Assembly (NCBI RefSeq): GCF_030519475.1
Contig: NZ_JAUMKD010000001.1
Span: 1,674,001 to 1,738,000, forward strand
Origin: Micromonospora sp. C28SCA-DRY-2
Lineage (GTDB): Bacteria > Actinomycetota > Actinomycetes > Mycobacteriales > Micromonosporaceae
Length of the DNA stretch: 64,000 nucleotides
Reading direction: 5' to 3'
Positions 7,041 through 15,617 of the stretch are shown piece after piece; position 1 is the stretch's first letter; each line of letters starts with the position of its first letter. The translations under genes and the position numbers were made by a program. Below the pieces are notes generated by a model. That model worked only from the letters and a program-made list of their open reading frames with translations. It was not told where the DNA came from and made no database searches.

Positions 7041-7527
7041 GCGACCCGGCCGTCCGCCGCGGGCCGCACCCGACCGGAACGCGATCCCGGCCACCGGCCC
7101 GCCCGGGCGAACCGGCGCACACCGCGGGCCGCACCCGGTCCCGACCGCCACCGCCGGGCCCGGGCGAACCGGCGTACCCAGCGGCCGGGCCAGACCGGCG
7201 GCGTGATCCCGGCCACCACCGGCGGGACGTCCGCCGGCCCGGCAGGCCGGGCGGAAGCAGCGGTCCACCCGGCACGATCCGGACCGTCACCGGCCGGACA
7301 AGCGGGCCGGCGGGAGCGGCGGAGCCGTCGGCGACAGCGGCCTGACCTCCGGCTCGGCGGGTGACACCGCGAAGCGCGTCGAAGCGCCGCCGTGACCGGT
7401 CCCGATCACGGCACCCGGCGCGGCCGGGACCGGGCGGCGCGGCCGGCACCGCGCCGTCCGGCGCGCGTCGCGGGCCGCTCGGCGCGATCCGGCCGGTGAC
7501 CGGTCGCCGCCGCCCCACGGTGCGGAC

Positions 7528-7533
7528 TAACCT
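7528..7533 (+). promoter_or_regulatory. -10 box for acsA
   Basis: TAACCT lies about 47 nt before the acsA ATG and would give a leader of about 40 nt that includes the GAGGGAG ribosome binding site. The -35 is not obvious. Confidence 0.4.
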
Positions 7534-7579
7534 CTCCTGCAACGAGACGCAGGTCACCCGAGCGACGAGGGAGCACGGC

Positions 7580-9544
7580 ATGAGCGAGGCATTGGCCAAT
7601 CTGCTGAACGAGACGCGCCAGTTCCCGCCGCCGGCCGAACTCGCCGCCGCCGCCAACGTCACGGCGGAGGCGTACGCCGAGGCGGAGGCGGACCGGCTGG
7701 CCTTCTGGGAGCGCCAGGCCGGGCGGCTGACCTGGGCGAAGCAGTGGGACCAGGTGCTGGACTGGTCGAACCCGCCGTTCGCGAAGTGGTTCGTCGGCGG
7801 CCAGCTCAACGTGGCGTACAACTGTCTGGACCGGCACGTGGAGGCCGGCCGGGGCGACAAGGTCGCCATCCACTGGGAGGGCGAGCCGGGCGACACCCGG
7901 ACCATCACCTACGCGGAGCTGCACAAGCTCACCTGCCAGGCGGCGAACGCGCTGACCGACCTCGGCGTCACGGCCGGCGACCGGGTGGCGATCTACCTGC
8001 CGATGGTCCCGGAGGCGGCGGTGGCGATGCTGGCCTGCGCCCGGATCGGCGCCACCCACAGCGTGGTCTTCGGCGGCTTCTCGGCCGACGCGCTGACCAA
8101 CCGGATCCAGGACGCCACCGCCAAGGTGGTGATCACCGCCGACGGCGGCTTCCGGCGGGGCAAGCCGTCGGCGCTGAAGCCGACTGTCGACGAGGCGGTG
8201 GCGAAGTGCCCGTCGGTGGAGCACGTGCTGGTGGTGCGCCGCACCGGTGAGGACGTGGCCTGGTCCGAGAAGGACCACTGGTGGCACGAGACGGTGGAGA
8301 CCGCCTCGCCGGAGCACGCCGCGCAGCCGTTCGACGCCGAGCACCCGCTCTTCATCCTCTACACCAGCGGCACCACGGCCCGCCCGAAGGGCATCCTGCA
8401 CACCACGGGCGGCTACCTGACCCAGACGTCGTACACCACGCACGCGGTCTTCGACCTGAAGCCGGAGACCGACGTCTACTGGTGCACCGCCGACATCGGC
8501 TGGGTGACCGGCCACTCCTACATCGTCTACGGCCCGCTCTCCAACGGCGCCACCCAGGTGATGTACGAGGGCACCCCGGACACCCCGCACAAGGGCCGGT
8601 TCTGGGAGATCGTCGACAAGTACCGGGTCACCATCCTCTACACCGCGCCGACGCTGATCCGCACGATGATGAAGTGGGGCGAGGACATCCCCGCCGGCTT
8701 CGACCTGTCGTCGCTGCGCCTGCTCGGCAGCGTCGGCGAGCCGATCAACCCGGAGGCGTGGATCTGGTACCGGCAGCACGTCGGCCGGGGCGAGCTGCCC
8801 ATCGTGGACACCTGGTGGCAGACCGAGACCGGGGCCATCATGATCTCCCCGTTGCCCGGGGTGACCGCCGCCAAGCCGGGCAGCGCGATGACGCCGCTGC
8901 CGGGCATCGTCGCCGACGTGGTGGACGACCAGGGCCAGTCGGTGCCCAACGGCGGCGGCGGTTACCTGGTGCTGCGCGAGCCGTGGCCGTCCATGCTGCG
9001 CACCATCTGGGGTGACGACAACCGGTTCATCGAGACGTACTGGTCGCGGTTCGAGGGCATGTACTTCGCCGGGGACGGGGCGAAGAAGGACGACGACGGG
9101 CACATCTGGCTGCTCGGCCGGGTGGACGACGTGATGCTGGTGTCCGGCCACAACATCTCCACCACCGAGGTGGAGTCGGCGCTGGTCTCGCACCCGTCGG
9201 TGGCCGAGGCGGCGGTGGTCGGCGCGACCGACCCGACCACCGGGCAGGCGATCGTCGCGTTCGCCATCCCGCGCGGCAGCACCGACACCGCCGGCGACGC
9301 CGGCGAGCAGCTCATCGCCGACCTGCGCAACCACGTGGCGAAGACGCTCGGCCCGATCGCCAAGCCGCGGCAGATCATGCTGGTGCCCGAGCTGCCCAAG
9401 ACCCGCTCCGGGAAGATCATGCGCCGGCTGCTCCGGGACGTCGCCGAGCACCGGTCGCTGGGCGACGTCACCACGCTCCAGGACTCCTCGGTGATGGAGC
9501 TGATCGCCTCCGGCATGGGTGGCGGCAAGTCCGACGAGGACTGA
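7580..9544 (+). CDS. acsA: acetyl-CoA synthetase (AMP-forming)
   Basis: This 654-residue enzyme converts acetate, ATP and CoA to acetyl-CoA through acetyl-AMP. The ANL-family core motif TSGTTARPKG is at about residues 262-272, WWQTETG is near the acetate pocket, and the C-terminal PKTRSGKIMRR carries the lysine (about 613) that is reversibly acetylated in this family. The length is typical of Acs. The ATG at 7580 is preferred over upstream in-frame codons because GAGGGAG lies 6 nt before it and the N-terminus then aligns with the family (MSEALANLLNE). It is monocistronic, with a clear terminator after the stop. Confidence 0.96.
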   Translation: MSEALANLLNETRQFPPPAELAAAANVTAEAYAEAEADRLAFWERQAGRLTWAKQWDQVLDWSNPPFAKWFVGGQLNVAYNCLDRHVEAGRGDKVAIHWEGEPGDTRTITYAELHKLTCQAANALTDLGVTAGDRVAIYLPMVPEAAVAMLACARIGATHSVVFGGFSADALTNRIQDATAKVVITADGGFRRGKPSALKPTVDEAVAKCPSVEHVLVVRRTGEDVAWSEKDHWWHETVETASPEHAAQPFDAEHPLFILYTSGTTARPKGILHTTGGYLTQTSYTTHAVFDLKPETDVYWCTADIGWVTGHSYIVYGPLSNGATQVMYEGTPDTPHKGRFWEIVDKYRVTILYTAPTLIRTMMKWGEDIPAGFDLSSLRLLGSVGEPINPEAWIWYRQHVGRGELPIVDTWWQTETGAIMISPLPGVTAAKPGSAMTPLPGIVADVVDDQGQSVPNGGGGYLVLREPWPSMLRTIWGDDNRFIETYWSRFEGMYFAGDGAKKDDDGHIWLLGRVDDVMLVSGHNISTTEVESALVSHPSVAEAAVVGATDPTTGQAIVAFAIPRGSTDTAGDAGEQLIADLRNHVAKTLGPIAKPRQIMLVPELPKTRSGKIMRRLLRDVAEHRSLGDVTTLQDSSVMELIASGMGGGKSDED

Positions 9545-9561
9545 CGGCAGGCGTACCCCCG

Positions 9562-9597
9562 GCGAGGGTGGCGGTCCGGACGGGCCGCCACCCTCGC
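9562..9597 (+). terminator. acsA terminator
   Basis: A perfect 13-bp stem, GCGAGGGTGGCGG (9562-9574) with CCGCCACCCTCGC (9585-9597), 17 bp after the acsA stop and followed by TCGCTTCTT. Confidence 0.8.
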
Positions 9598-9810
9598 TCG
9601 CTTCTTACGGGTACGAACCGGACCGCTCCACCAGCGTCACATCGGTCGGTCGGGGGAGTTCGGAGAAGCTGAACGGACACAGGCGACGGTCGCCCCCTGT
9701 CGTTCGGAACCGTTCTGATTTAGGTTCACGCACGTCGGACGGTTTCGATGTGCGTCACTGTAAGTGAGGCCGGCCGACTCCCTCCTCCCATGCCCGAGAA
9801 ATGGAGCGGC

Positions 9811-12603
9811 ATGAACAGAAAATCGCAAGTCGGGCCGCGTCGACGCCTACTCGTCGCGCTACCCGCCATCGCCCTCGCGGCCACGTCACTGACCGTGACG
9901 GGTAGCGCGGCAGCCCAGACGCCCGCCGTGCCGAAGGCGACGATCGGGGCCGACGAGTTCTACATCAACTATGCCGAGCCGGAGGTGCAGCCGGACACCA
10001 CCGGCCGCGAGGTCAAGGGCAAGGAAGGCATCTACACCTCGGCCGCCGACGAGGCGCGGGCGTTCGACCGCAAGTACGCCCGGGGCAACCCGGTCACCGC
10101 CCGGGAGCTGGCCCGGCTGGAGGCCAAGTCGATCAAGTCCGGGAAGAGCCCCCGCAAGATCAAGCAGGCGCCGAGCACCCAGACGGCGAAGCTGCTGACC
10201 CTGCTGGTGGAGTTCAACGACCAGGCCAACGACGACTTCACCGACGTCATGGTGCCGCGGACCGTGTTCGAGGACCGGACCTGCGTGCCGGGCACCGTGC
10301 AGAACGGCCCGAAGCACAACAACATCCCGAACCCGGCGACCCTGCCGCACAAGGACAACAACTCGTTCTGGGTGCCGGACTTCTCGCCCGCGCACTACGA
10401 CAAGATGCTCTACACCAAGACGGGCATCACCGAGCGGGTCCGCAAGGACCTGAAGGGTCCGGACGGCAAGCCGGGCATCGACCTGCGCGGTCGCACCATG
10501 CACAACATGTACCTGGAGATGTCCAAGGGCGCGTACACGGTGGACGGGCAGGCCAGCCCGTGGATCACCGTGCCGCACTCGGAGGGCTGGTACGCGGCGT
10601 CGCGCTGCTTCCAGGACGAGAACGGCAACTGGGTCGCCGGTCGCCAGCAGGCGATGAACGGCCACCCGGACAACCCGCAGGGCGCCGGCCGGCTGGCCAC
10701 CGACGCGATCGACGCGCTGGCCGCGATGGACCCGAACTTCCCGTGGGCCGACTACGACATCGAGGACCAGGGTGACCGGGACGGCGACGGCAACTTCTTC
10801 GAGCCGGACGGCGTGATCGACCACCTGGTGCTGGTGCACGCCGGCCAGGGCAAGTCGCGTGGCGGCGGCGCCGAGGGCATCTACGCGGTCTGGGCGCACT
10901 CCTCCTCGATCGCGGGCGGCTACACCATCCCCGGCACCAACCTCCAGGTGTCGAACTACATCGTGCAGCCGGAGGACGCCGGCGTCGGCGTCTTCGCCCA
11001 CGAGTACGGCCACGACCTGGGTCTGCCGGACCTCTACGACACCAGCGGCAACGCCGACTCGGACGTGGACTTCTGGGACCTGATGGCCTCGGGCTCGCAC
11101 TCCGGCGAGGTCTTCCAGGCGCTGCCGACGCACATGGGTCTGTGGGACAAGTGGGTGCTCGGCTGGGCGGACCCGCTCACCCTGGCCCCCGGCACCGACC
11201 CGCGCAGCGTCAAGCTCGGGCAGACCTCGCGCACCCCGGTCGGCACCCAGGACGGCATCAAGATCGACCTGCCGGACAAGGTGATCACCCTGGCCACGCC
11301 GCACAGCGGCGCGAACATGTGGTACACCGGCGCGGACCAGGACTGGGCGGACGTCAAGATCACCCGCCAGGTCGCGGTCCCGGCGGCGGCCGACGCGAAG
11401 TTCTGGATGTGGAACAACTTCGTCATCGAGGCCGACTGGGACTACGGCTTCGTCGAGATCTCGACCGACGGCGGCGCCACCTGGGCCGAGCAGAAGGTCT
11501 ACGACTCGACCGGCAAGCTGGTCACCACCGACGACGGCTACGCCGACCCGAACGGCCGGATGGTGGACTTCGGCAACAAGAAGTACGGCCTCACCGGTGA
11601 CACCCACGGCTGGCGGCACGACTACGTCGACCTGTCGGCGTACGCCGGGCAGACCATCCAGCTGCGGCTGCGGTACGCCACCGACGAGGCGTTCGTGGAG
11701 CGGGGCTGGTTCGCCGACGACTTCTCGGTGACCGGCGGCGGCGCCACCACCTGGAGCGACGACGTCGAGGGCGGCGCCAACGGCTGGACCGCGACCGGCG
11801 GCACCTTCGTCGACACCACCGGCGCGGGCTGGCGGATCGACGGCGGCACCTCGGTGCAGGCGCACTACTACCTGGCCGAGTGGCGCAACTTCGACGGCTT
11901 CGACAAGGGCCTGAAGTACACCTACGACACGGTCTACTCGCGGGACGCCTGGAAGGTCGACAAGATCGCGTACAACGCGCCCGGCATGCTGGTCTGGTAC
12001 CGGGACACCGCGCTCGGCGACGTCAACCACGTCACCGCGCAGTTGACCGCCCTGCCCAGCTACGGCGCCAAGGGCGGTCTGCTGATCGTCGACTCGCACT
12101 TCGACCCGTTCCGGCGGACGGGCGAGGCGGCGGTCAAGGACCCGTCGGTGCTGGACAACCTGCCCAGCCGTCCGCAGTCGGCGAACGCGGCGTTCTCGCT
12201 CAAGCCGACGTACCCCTTCAAGGAGTGCCTGGAGGCGGCGGACGAGCCGTACAGCGAGTACTGCACGACGTTCGGGTCGCAGCCGCCGGTGAAGGGCTTC
12301 ACCGACGCCAAGGGCTGGTACCCGGGCATCGAGATCCGCGACGGTGCGGCGTACGCCCGGGACAGCGACGCCTCGGTGGTGCTGCCGTCGCGGGACAACG
12401 CGCGGTACACCACCCGGGTGACCCACCCGGACGGCACTCCGGCGCCGGAGTACTACGGCCAGACCCTGGGCGGCGGTGCCATCGTGCTGGGCACCGGCAA
12501 CCCGGGTGACCTGGGCGTGAACTACGGCGTCTCGATCGTCATCAAGAAGGCCGCGAAGGACAACTCGTACGCCATCGTGTACGTCACGCCGGCGGGGAGC
12601 TGA
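9811..12603 (+). CDS. secreted M6-family metalloprotease (immune inhibitor A type) 1
   Basis: A 930-residue exported protein, the longest of three tandem paralogues. Residues 1 to about 37 form a signal peptide (basic KSQVGPRRR, hydrophobic core, AAAQ). The zinc site HEYGHDLGLPDLYD begins at H397; the two histidines and the glutamate match the HExxH of M6 peptidases. Calcium-type acidic loops (DQGDRDGDGNFFEPDG) precede it. The C-terminal half holds repeated sugar-binding-like segments (YVDLSAYAGQTIQLRLRYAT) seen in immune inhibitor A proteins. The ATG at 9811 follows GGAG with short spacing; an in-frame ATG at 9790 lacks a ribosome site. It likely degrades extracellular proteins; substrates are unknown. 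Confidence 0.9.
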   Translation: MNRKSQVGPRRRLLVALPAIALAATSLTVTGSAAAQTPAVPKATIGADEFYINYAEPEVQPDTTGREVKGKEGIYTSAADEARAFDRKYARGNPVTARELARLEAKSIKSGKSPRKIKQAPSTQTAKLLTLLVEFNDQANDDFTDVMVPRTVFEDRTCVPGTVQNGPKHNNIPNPATLPHKDNNSFWVPDFSPAHYDKMLYTKTGITERVRKDLKGPDGKPGIDLRGRTMHNMYLEMSKGAYTVDGQASPWITVPHSEGWYAASRCFQDENGNWVAGRQQAMNGHPDNPQGAGRLATDAIDALAAMDPNFPWADYDIEDQGDRDGDGNFFEPDGVIDHLVLVHAGQGKSRGGGAEGIYAVWAHSSSIAGGYTIPGTNLQVSNYIVQPEDAGVGVFAHEYGHDLGLPDLYDTSGNADSDVDFWDLMASGSHSGEVFQALPTHMGLWDKWVLGWADPLTLAPGTDPRSVKLGQTSRTPVGTQDGIKIDLPDKVITLATPHSGANMWYTGADQDWADVKITRQVAVPAAADAKFWMWNNFVIEADWDYGFVEISTDGGATWAEQKVYDSTGKLVTTDDGYADPNGRMVDFGNKKYGLTGDTHGWRHDYVDLSAYAGQTIQLRLRYATDEAFVERGWFADDFSVTGGGATTWSDDVEGGANGWTATGGTFVDTTGAGWRIDGGTSVQAHYYLAEWRNFDGFDKGLKYTYDTVYSRDAWKVDKIAYNAPGMLVWYRDTALGDVNHVTAQLTALPSYGAKGGLLIVDSHFDPFRRTGEAAVKDPSVLDNLPSRPQSANAAFSLKPTYPFKECLEAADEPYSEYCTTFGSQPPVKGFTDAKGWYPGIEIRDGAAYARDSDASVVLPSRDNARYTTRVTHPDGTPAPEYYGQTLGGGAIVLGTGNPGDLGVNYGVSIVIKKAAKDNSYAIVYVTPAGS

Positions 12604-12635
12604 CCCGAACGGTCCCGGCGACGGGGCACCAGGGG

Positions 12636-12665
12636 GCCCGTCCGGAGCACACGCTCCGGACGGGC
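12636..12665 (+). terminator. terminator after protease 1
   Basis: A perfect 13-bp stem, GCCCGTCCGGAGC (12636-12648) with 12653-12665 and an ACAC loop, 33 bp after the stop. Confidence 0.8.
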
Positions 12666-13005
12666 CTCCGCTCGTTCCGGCCGCCGGCCTCGCTCGTTCT
12701 CACCGATCCGGCCGTCCGGCGTCGCCGGCTGTGACACTTTCCCGACCGGCGGCGCTCTCCTCATGGGACCTCATAACCACTCTCACTCCGAGTGATCGTG
12801 TCCAAACCGTAACGTGAACTCGCGCTGTCACAGCGCGCACTTTAGCCCGTATTTTTCCTGACATGTCGCCTGCGGATCGTCGCCCGAGGCGCCAATTGAC
12901 CCGTGACAACCGGCTACTCCTCTGTCAGGGTGAGTGGCGCATCACATGACAGTCACGGCCCCGGCCGCGCCCGTCATGTAACAGATCCACAAAGGAGGAG
13001 GACCT
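12666..13005. other. intergenic promoter region of protease 2
   Basis: This stretch is less GC-rich than its surroundings and codes for nothing recognisable. It contains a 17-bp palindrome at 12821-12837, listed separately, and several CATGAC/GTCATG words near 12945-12978 just before the ribosome binding site. No confident -35/-10 pair was found. Confidence 0.45.
12821..12837. promoter_or_regulatory. perfect palindrome, possible operator
   Basis: CGCGCTGT-C-ACAGCGCG is a perfect 17-bp dyad in the non-coding stretch upstream of protease 2. Its size and symmetry suit a dimeric regulator; the regulator is unknown. Confidence 0.4.
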
Positions 13006-15309
13006 TTGAGGAGACGAGTCACAGCCGGCCTGGCCACCGCCACGGCCGCGCTGCTGGCGGCGGGAGTCGTGTCGGCGCCGGCCTCCGGCGCTCCGGCCGC
13101 GGGCCCGACCCCCGGTTCCGACAAGGCGAAGCACGGCAAGGACAACCTCCCCGATCCGATGGCGGATCAGCACCGGGAGGTCCGGAAGCAGGCCATCGCC
13201 GACCTGCTCTCCGGCAAGGCCAAGCTGCAGACGCGCAACGGTTCCAAGGTCATCCAGGTCAAGGACGACCTGTTCGTGGAGTACCAGCAGGCGCCGAAGA
13301 CCGACCCGATCTTCACCATGCTGGTCAACTTCGGCGACCAGATCGACCCCCGGACCGGTGGAGCTGCCGGCCCGGTGGCCAACCAGATCGCCGAGCCGGA
13401 CCGGAACTGGGACGGCAACGCCACGGACGACAACAGCACCCTGTGGCGGCCGAACTTCGACCGGGCCCACTACCTGGACATGTTCTACGGTCCGGGCGAG
13501 TCGATGCGGGACTTCTACCTGAAGCAGTCCGGTGGCCGCTACACGGTCAACGGCGACGTCACCGAGTGGGTGCAGGTCCCCTACAACGAGGCCCGGTACG
13601 GCAGCAACGCCATCCCCGAGTCGGACGGCTACTGGAACTTCGTCAAGGACAGCGCCACCGCCTGGTACGAGTCCCAGATCGCCGCCGGCAAGACCACCGC
13701 GGAGATCAAGCAGTACCTGACCCAGTTCGACATCTGGGACCGGTACGACTTCGACGGCGACGGTGACTTCAACGAGCCCGACGGCTACATCGACCACTTC
13801 CAGGCGGTGCACGCCGGTGAGGGCGAGGAGGCCGGCGGCGGCGCCCAGGGCGAGGACGCCATCTGGTCGCACCGCTGGGCCGCGTTCCCGAACCTCGCGG
13901 GCAGCGCCGGTCCGGGCGAGAACAAGGCCGGCGGCGTGCAGATCGGCGACACCGGCATCTGGATCCGGGACTACACCACGGAGCCGGAGAACGGCGGGCT
14001 GGGCGTGTTCGCCCACGAGTACGGCCACGACCTCGGTCTGCCGGACCTCTACGACACCGCCGGTGGCGACAACGGCGTGGGCTTCTGGAGCCTGATGGCC
14101 TCGGGTTCGTGGCTGAGCCACGGCACCGACGACATCGGGTCGACCCCGGGCTACATGGACCCGTGGTCGAAGCTCTACCTCGGCTGGCTGAACTACTCGG
14201 TGGTCGAGGAGGACAGCGGCACCACCCAGGTGACGCTCGGGCCGGCCGGTGACAGCGACGGGCCGAAGGCCCAGGCGGTCGTGGTCAACCTGCCCGCGCA
14301 GACCCAGACCACGAGCTACAACACGCCGTTCGGCGGGTCGTACGAGTGGTGGGGCGGCAGCGCCGACGACCTGAACACCACGCTGACCCGTCAGCTGGAC
14401 CTGACCGGTGCGACCTCCGCGTCGATCACCGCGAAGGCCTGGTACGACATCGAAGAGGACTACGACTACCTCTACGCCGAGGTGTCCACCAACGGCGGGT
14501 CCAGCTGGACCCCGCTGAGCAACTCGGCGATCGACGCCGGGGAGACCGGCGTCGACGGCTCGACCAGCGGCAACTGGGTCGACCTCGGCTACGACCTGTC
14601 CGCGTACGCCGGGCAGAACGTGCTGTTCCGCTACCGCTACCAGACCGACGGCGGCGTGCACCTCGCCGGCGCGTTCCTGGACAACGTCTCGCTGGTCGCC
14701 AACGGCGCCACCGTCTGGACCGACGACGCCGAGACGCTGGCCGCGGAGTGGACCGCGAAGGGCTTCACCCGGATGACCGGCTCGGTCACCGACTCGTACC
14801 CGCGGTTCTACATCGCGGAGAACCGCAGCTACTACGGGTACGACGACACCCTGCGCACCGGCGGCTACAACTACGGGTTCAACAACACCCGGCCGAACTG
14901 GGTGGAGCGGTTCGCCAACCACCCGGGCATGCTGGTCTGGTACGTCAACTACGCGTACGGCGACAACAACACCTCGGAGCACCCGGGCTACGGCCTGAAC
15001 CTCCCGGTGGACGTGCGGCCGGGCCAGATCAAGGTGGGCCAGGGCAGCATCACCAACCGGCGCAACGGTTACGACGCCACCTTCAGCAAGTTCGGCAAGC
15101 CGGCCCAGACGTTCCACGTCAACGGCGTGCCGGTCACCGTCCCGGCGCTGGACCCGAACCCGGTGTTCAGCGACAGCGGGCCGAACAAGTACTGGAGCGG
15201 CGGCAACCCGTGGAACTCGGTGAAGGTGGCCGGTAGCGGCACCCGCATCGAGATCATCCAGCAGGGCACCAACCCGACCGACGACATGGTGGTCCGGGTC
15301 AGCAACTGA
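13006..15309 (+). CDS. secreted M6-family metalloprotease (immune inhibitor A type) 2
   Basis: A 767-residue protein closely related to the flanking proteases. It starts with TTG at 13006, unusual but well supported: AAAGGAGGAGGACC, a full anti-16S match, lies just upstream and no ATG or GTG is available before the signal peptide (RRRVTAGLATATAALLAAG, cut near APASGAPA). A propeptide with DPMADQHREVRKQA follows. The zinc site HEYGHDLGLPDLYD begins at H337. C-terminal jelly-roll-like repeats (WVDLGYDLSAYAGQNVLFRY) match the other two copies. The gene has its own T-rich terminator and so is probably transcribed alone. Confidence 0.92.
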   Translation: MRRRVTAGLATATAALLAAGVVSAPASGAPAAGPTPGSDKAKHGKDNLPDPMADQHREVRKQAIADLLSGKAKLQTRNGSKVIQVKDDLFVEYQQAPKTDPIFTMLVNFGDQIDPRTGGAAGPVANQIAEPDRNWDGNATDDNSTLWRPNFDRAHYLDMFYGPGESMRDFYLKQSGGRYTVNGDVTEWVQVPYNEARYGSNAIPESDGYWNFVKDSATAWYESQIAAGKTTAEIKQYLTQFDIWDRYDFDGDGDFNEPDGYIDHFQAVHAGEGEEAGGGAQGEDAIWSHRWAAFPNLAGSAGPGENKAGGVQIGDTGIWIRDYTTEPENGGLGVFAHEYGHDLGLPDLYDTAGGDNGVGFWSLMASGSWLSHGTDDIGSTPGYMDPWSKLYLGWLNYSVVEEDSGTTQVTLGPAGDSDGPKAQAVVVNLPAQTQTTSYNTPFGGSYEWWGGSADDLNTTLTRQLDLTGATSASITAKAWYDIEEDYDYLYAEVSTNGGSSWTPLSNSAIDAGETGVDGSTSGNWVDLGYDLSAYAGQNVLFRYRYQTDGGVHLAGAFLDNVSLVANGATVWTDDAETLAAEWTAKGFTRMTGSVTDSYPRFYIAENRSYYGYDDTLRTGGYNYGFNNTRPNWVERFANHPGMLVWYVNYAYGDNNTSEHPGYGLNLPVDVRPGQIKVGQGSITNRRNGYDATFSKFGKPAQTFHVNGVPVTVPALDPNPVFSDSGPNKYWSGGNPWNSVKVAGSGTRIEIIQQGTNPTDDMVVRVSN

Positions 15310-15323
15310 CGACAGCGGTAACC

Positions 15324-15363
15324 GTGGGGCCGGTGGCGGCGACGCCACCGGCCCCACTTTTTT
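15324..15363 (+). terminator. intrinsic terminator after protease 2
   Basis: A perfect 15-bp stem, GTGGGGCCGGTGGCG (15324-15338) with 15343-15357, a GCGA loop and six T (15358-15363). It is the most canonical terminator in the window. Confidence 0.9.
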
Positions 15364-15515
15364 GGGTACGCCACCGAAATGATCGAAAGGCGTCGCTTGA
15401 CACCCTTCGCGGTCCGTCCATCCTGCTCACCACCGGCGGCGAAAGTCCGGGATGTGACAGTGAGGAGCGTTCCCAACAAAATCTTGCAACAAATCGACGC
15501 ACGCATCTTCCCAGC

Positions 15516-15559
15516 GGTCCCACCAGTGTCTATGTTCACCATTGGTCCCACTAGTGGGA
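15516..15559. promoter_or_regulatory. paired operator-like sites upstream of protease 3
   Basis: GGTCCCACCAGTG (15516-15528) and GGTCCCACTAGTG (15544-15556) are 13-mers with one difference, spaced 28 bp start to start. The second lies in a perfect 14-bp palindrome, TCCCACTAGTGGGA (15546-15559). Downstream, ACCGGCCC/GGGCCGGT (15569-15576/15588-15595) forms a leader hairpin before the ribosome site. This looks like a regulator-binding region for the protease gene. Confidence 0.5.
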
Positions 15560-15617
15560 TCGATTTCCACCGGCCCGTACCCCCGTAGGGCCGGTTCCCT
15601 CACACCGGAGGTACCAC

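Larger units (their letters stand above)
7029..7579. other. 550-bp intergenic region of imperfect GC-rich repeats
   Basis: No gene is supported. The left half repeats short words: CCGCGGGCCGCACCCG, CCCGGGCGAACCGGCG and GATCCCGGCCACC each occur twice between about 7055 and 7220. The long open frames here are composition artefacts. The last 80 bp carry the acsA promoter and ribosome binding site. Confidence 0.5.
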
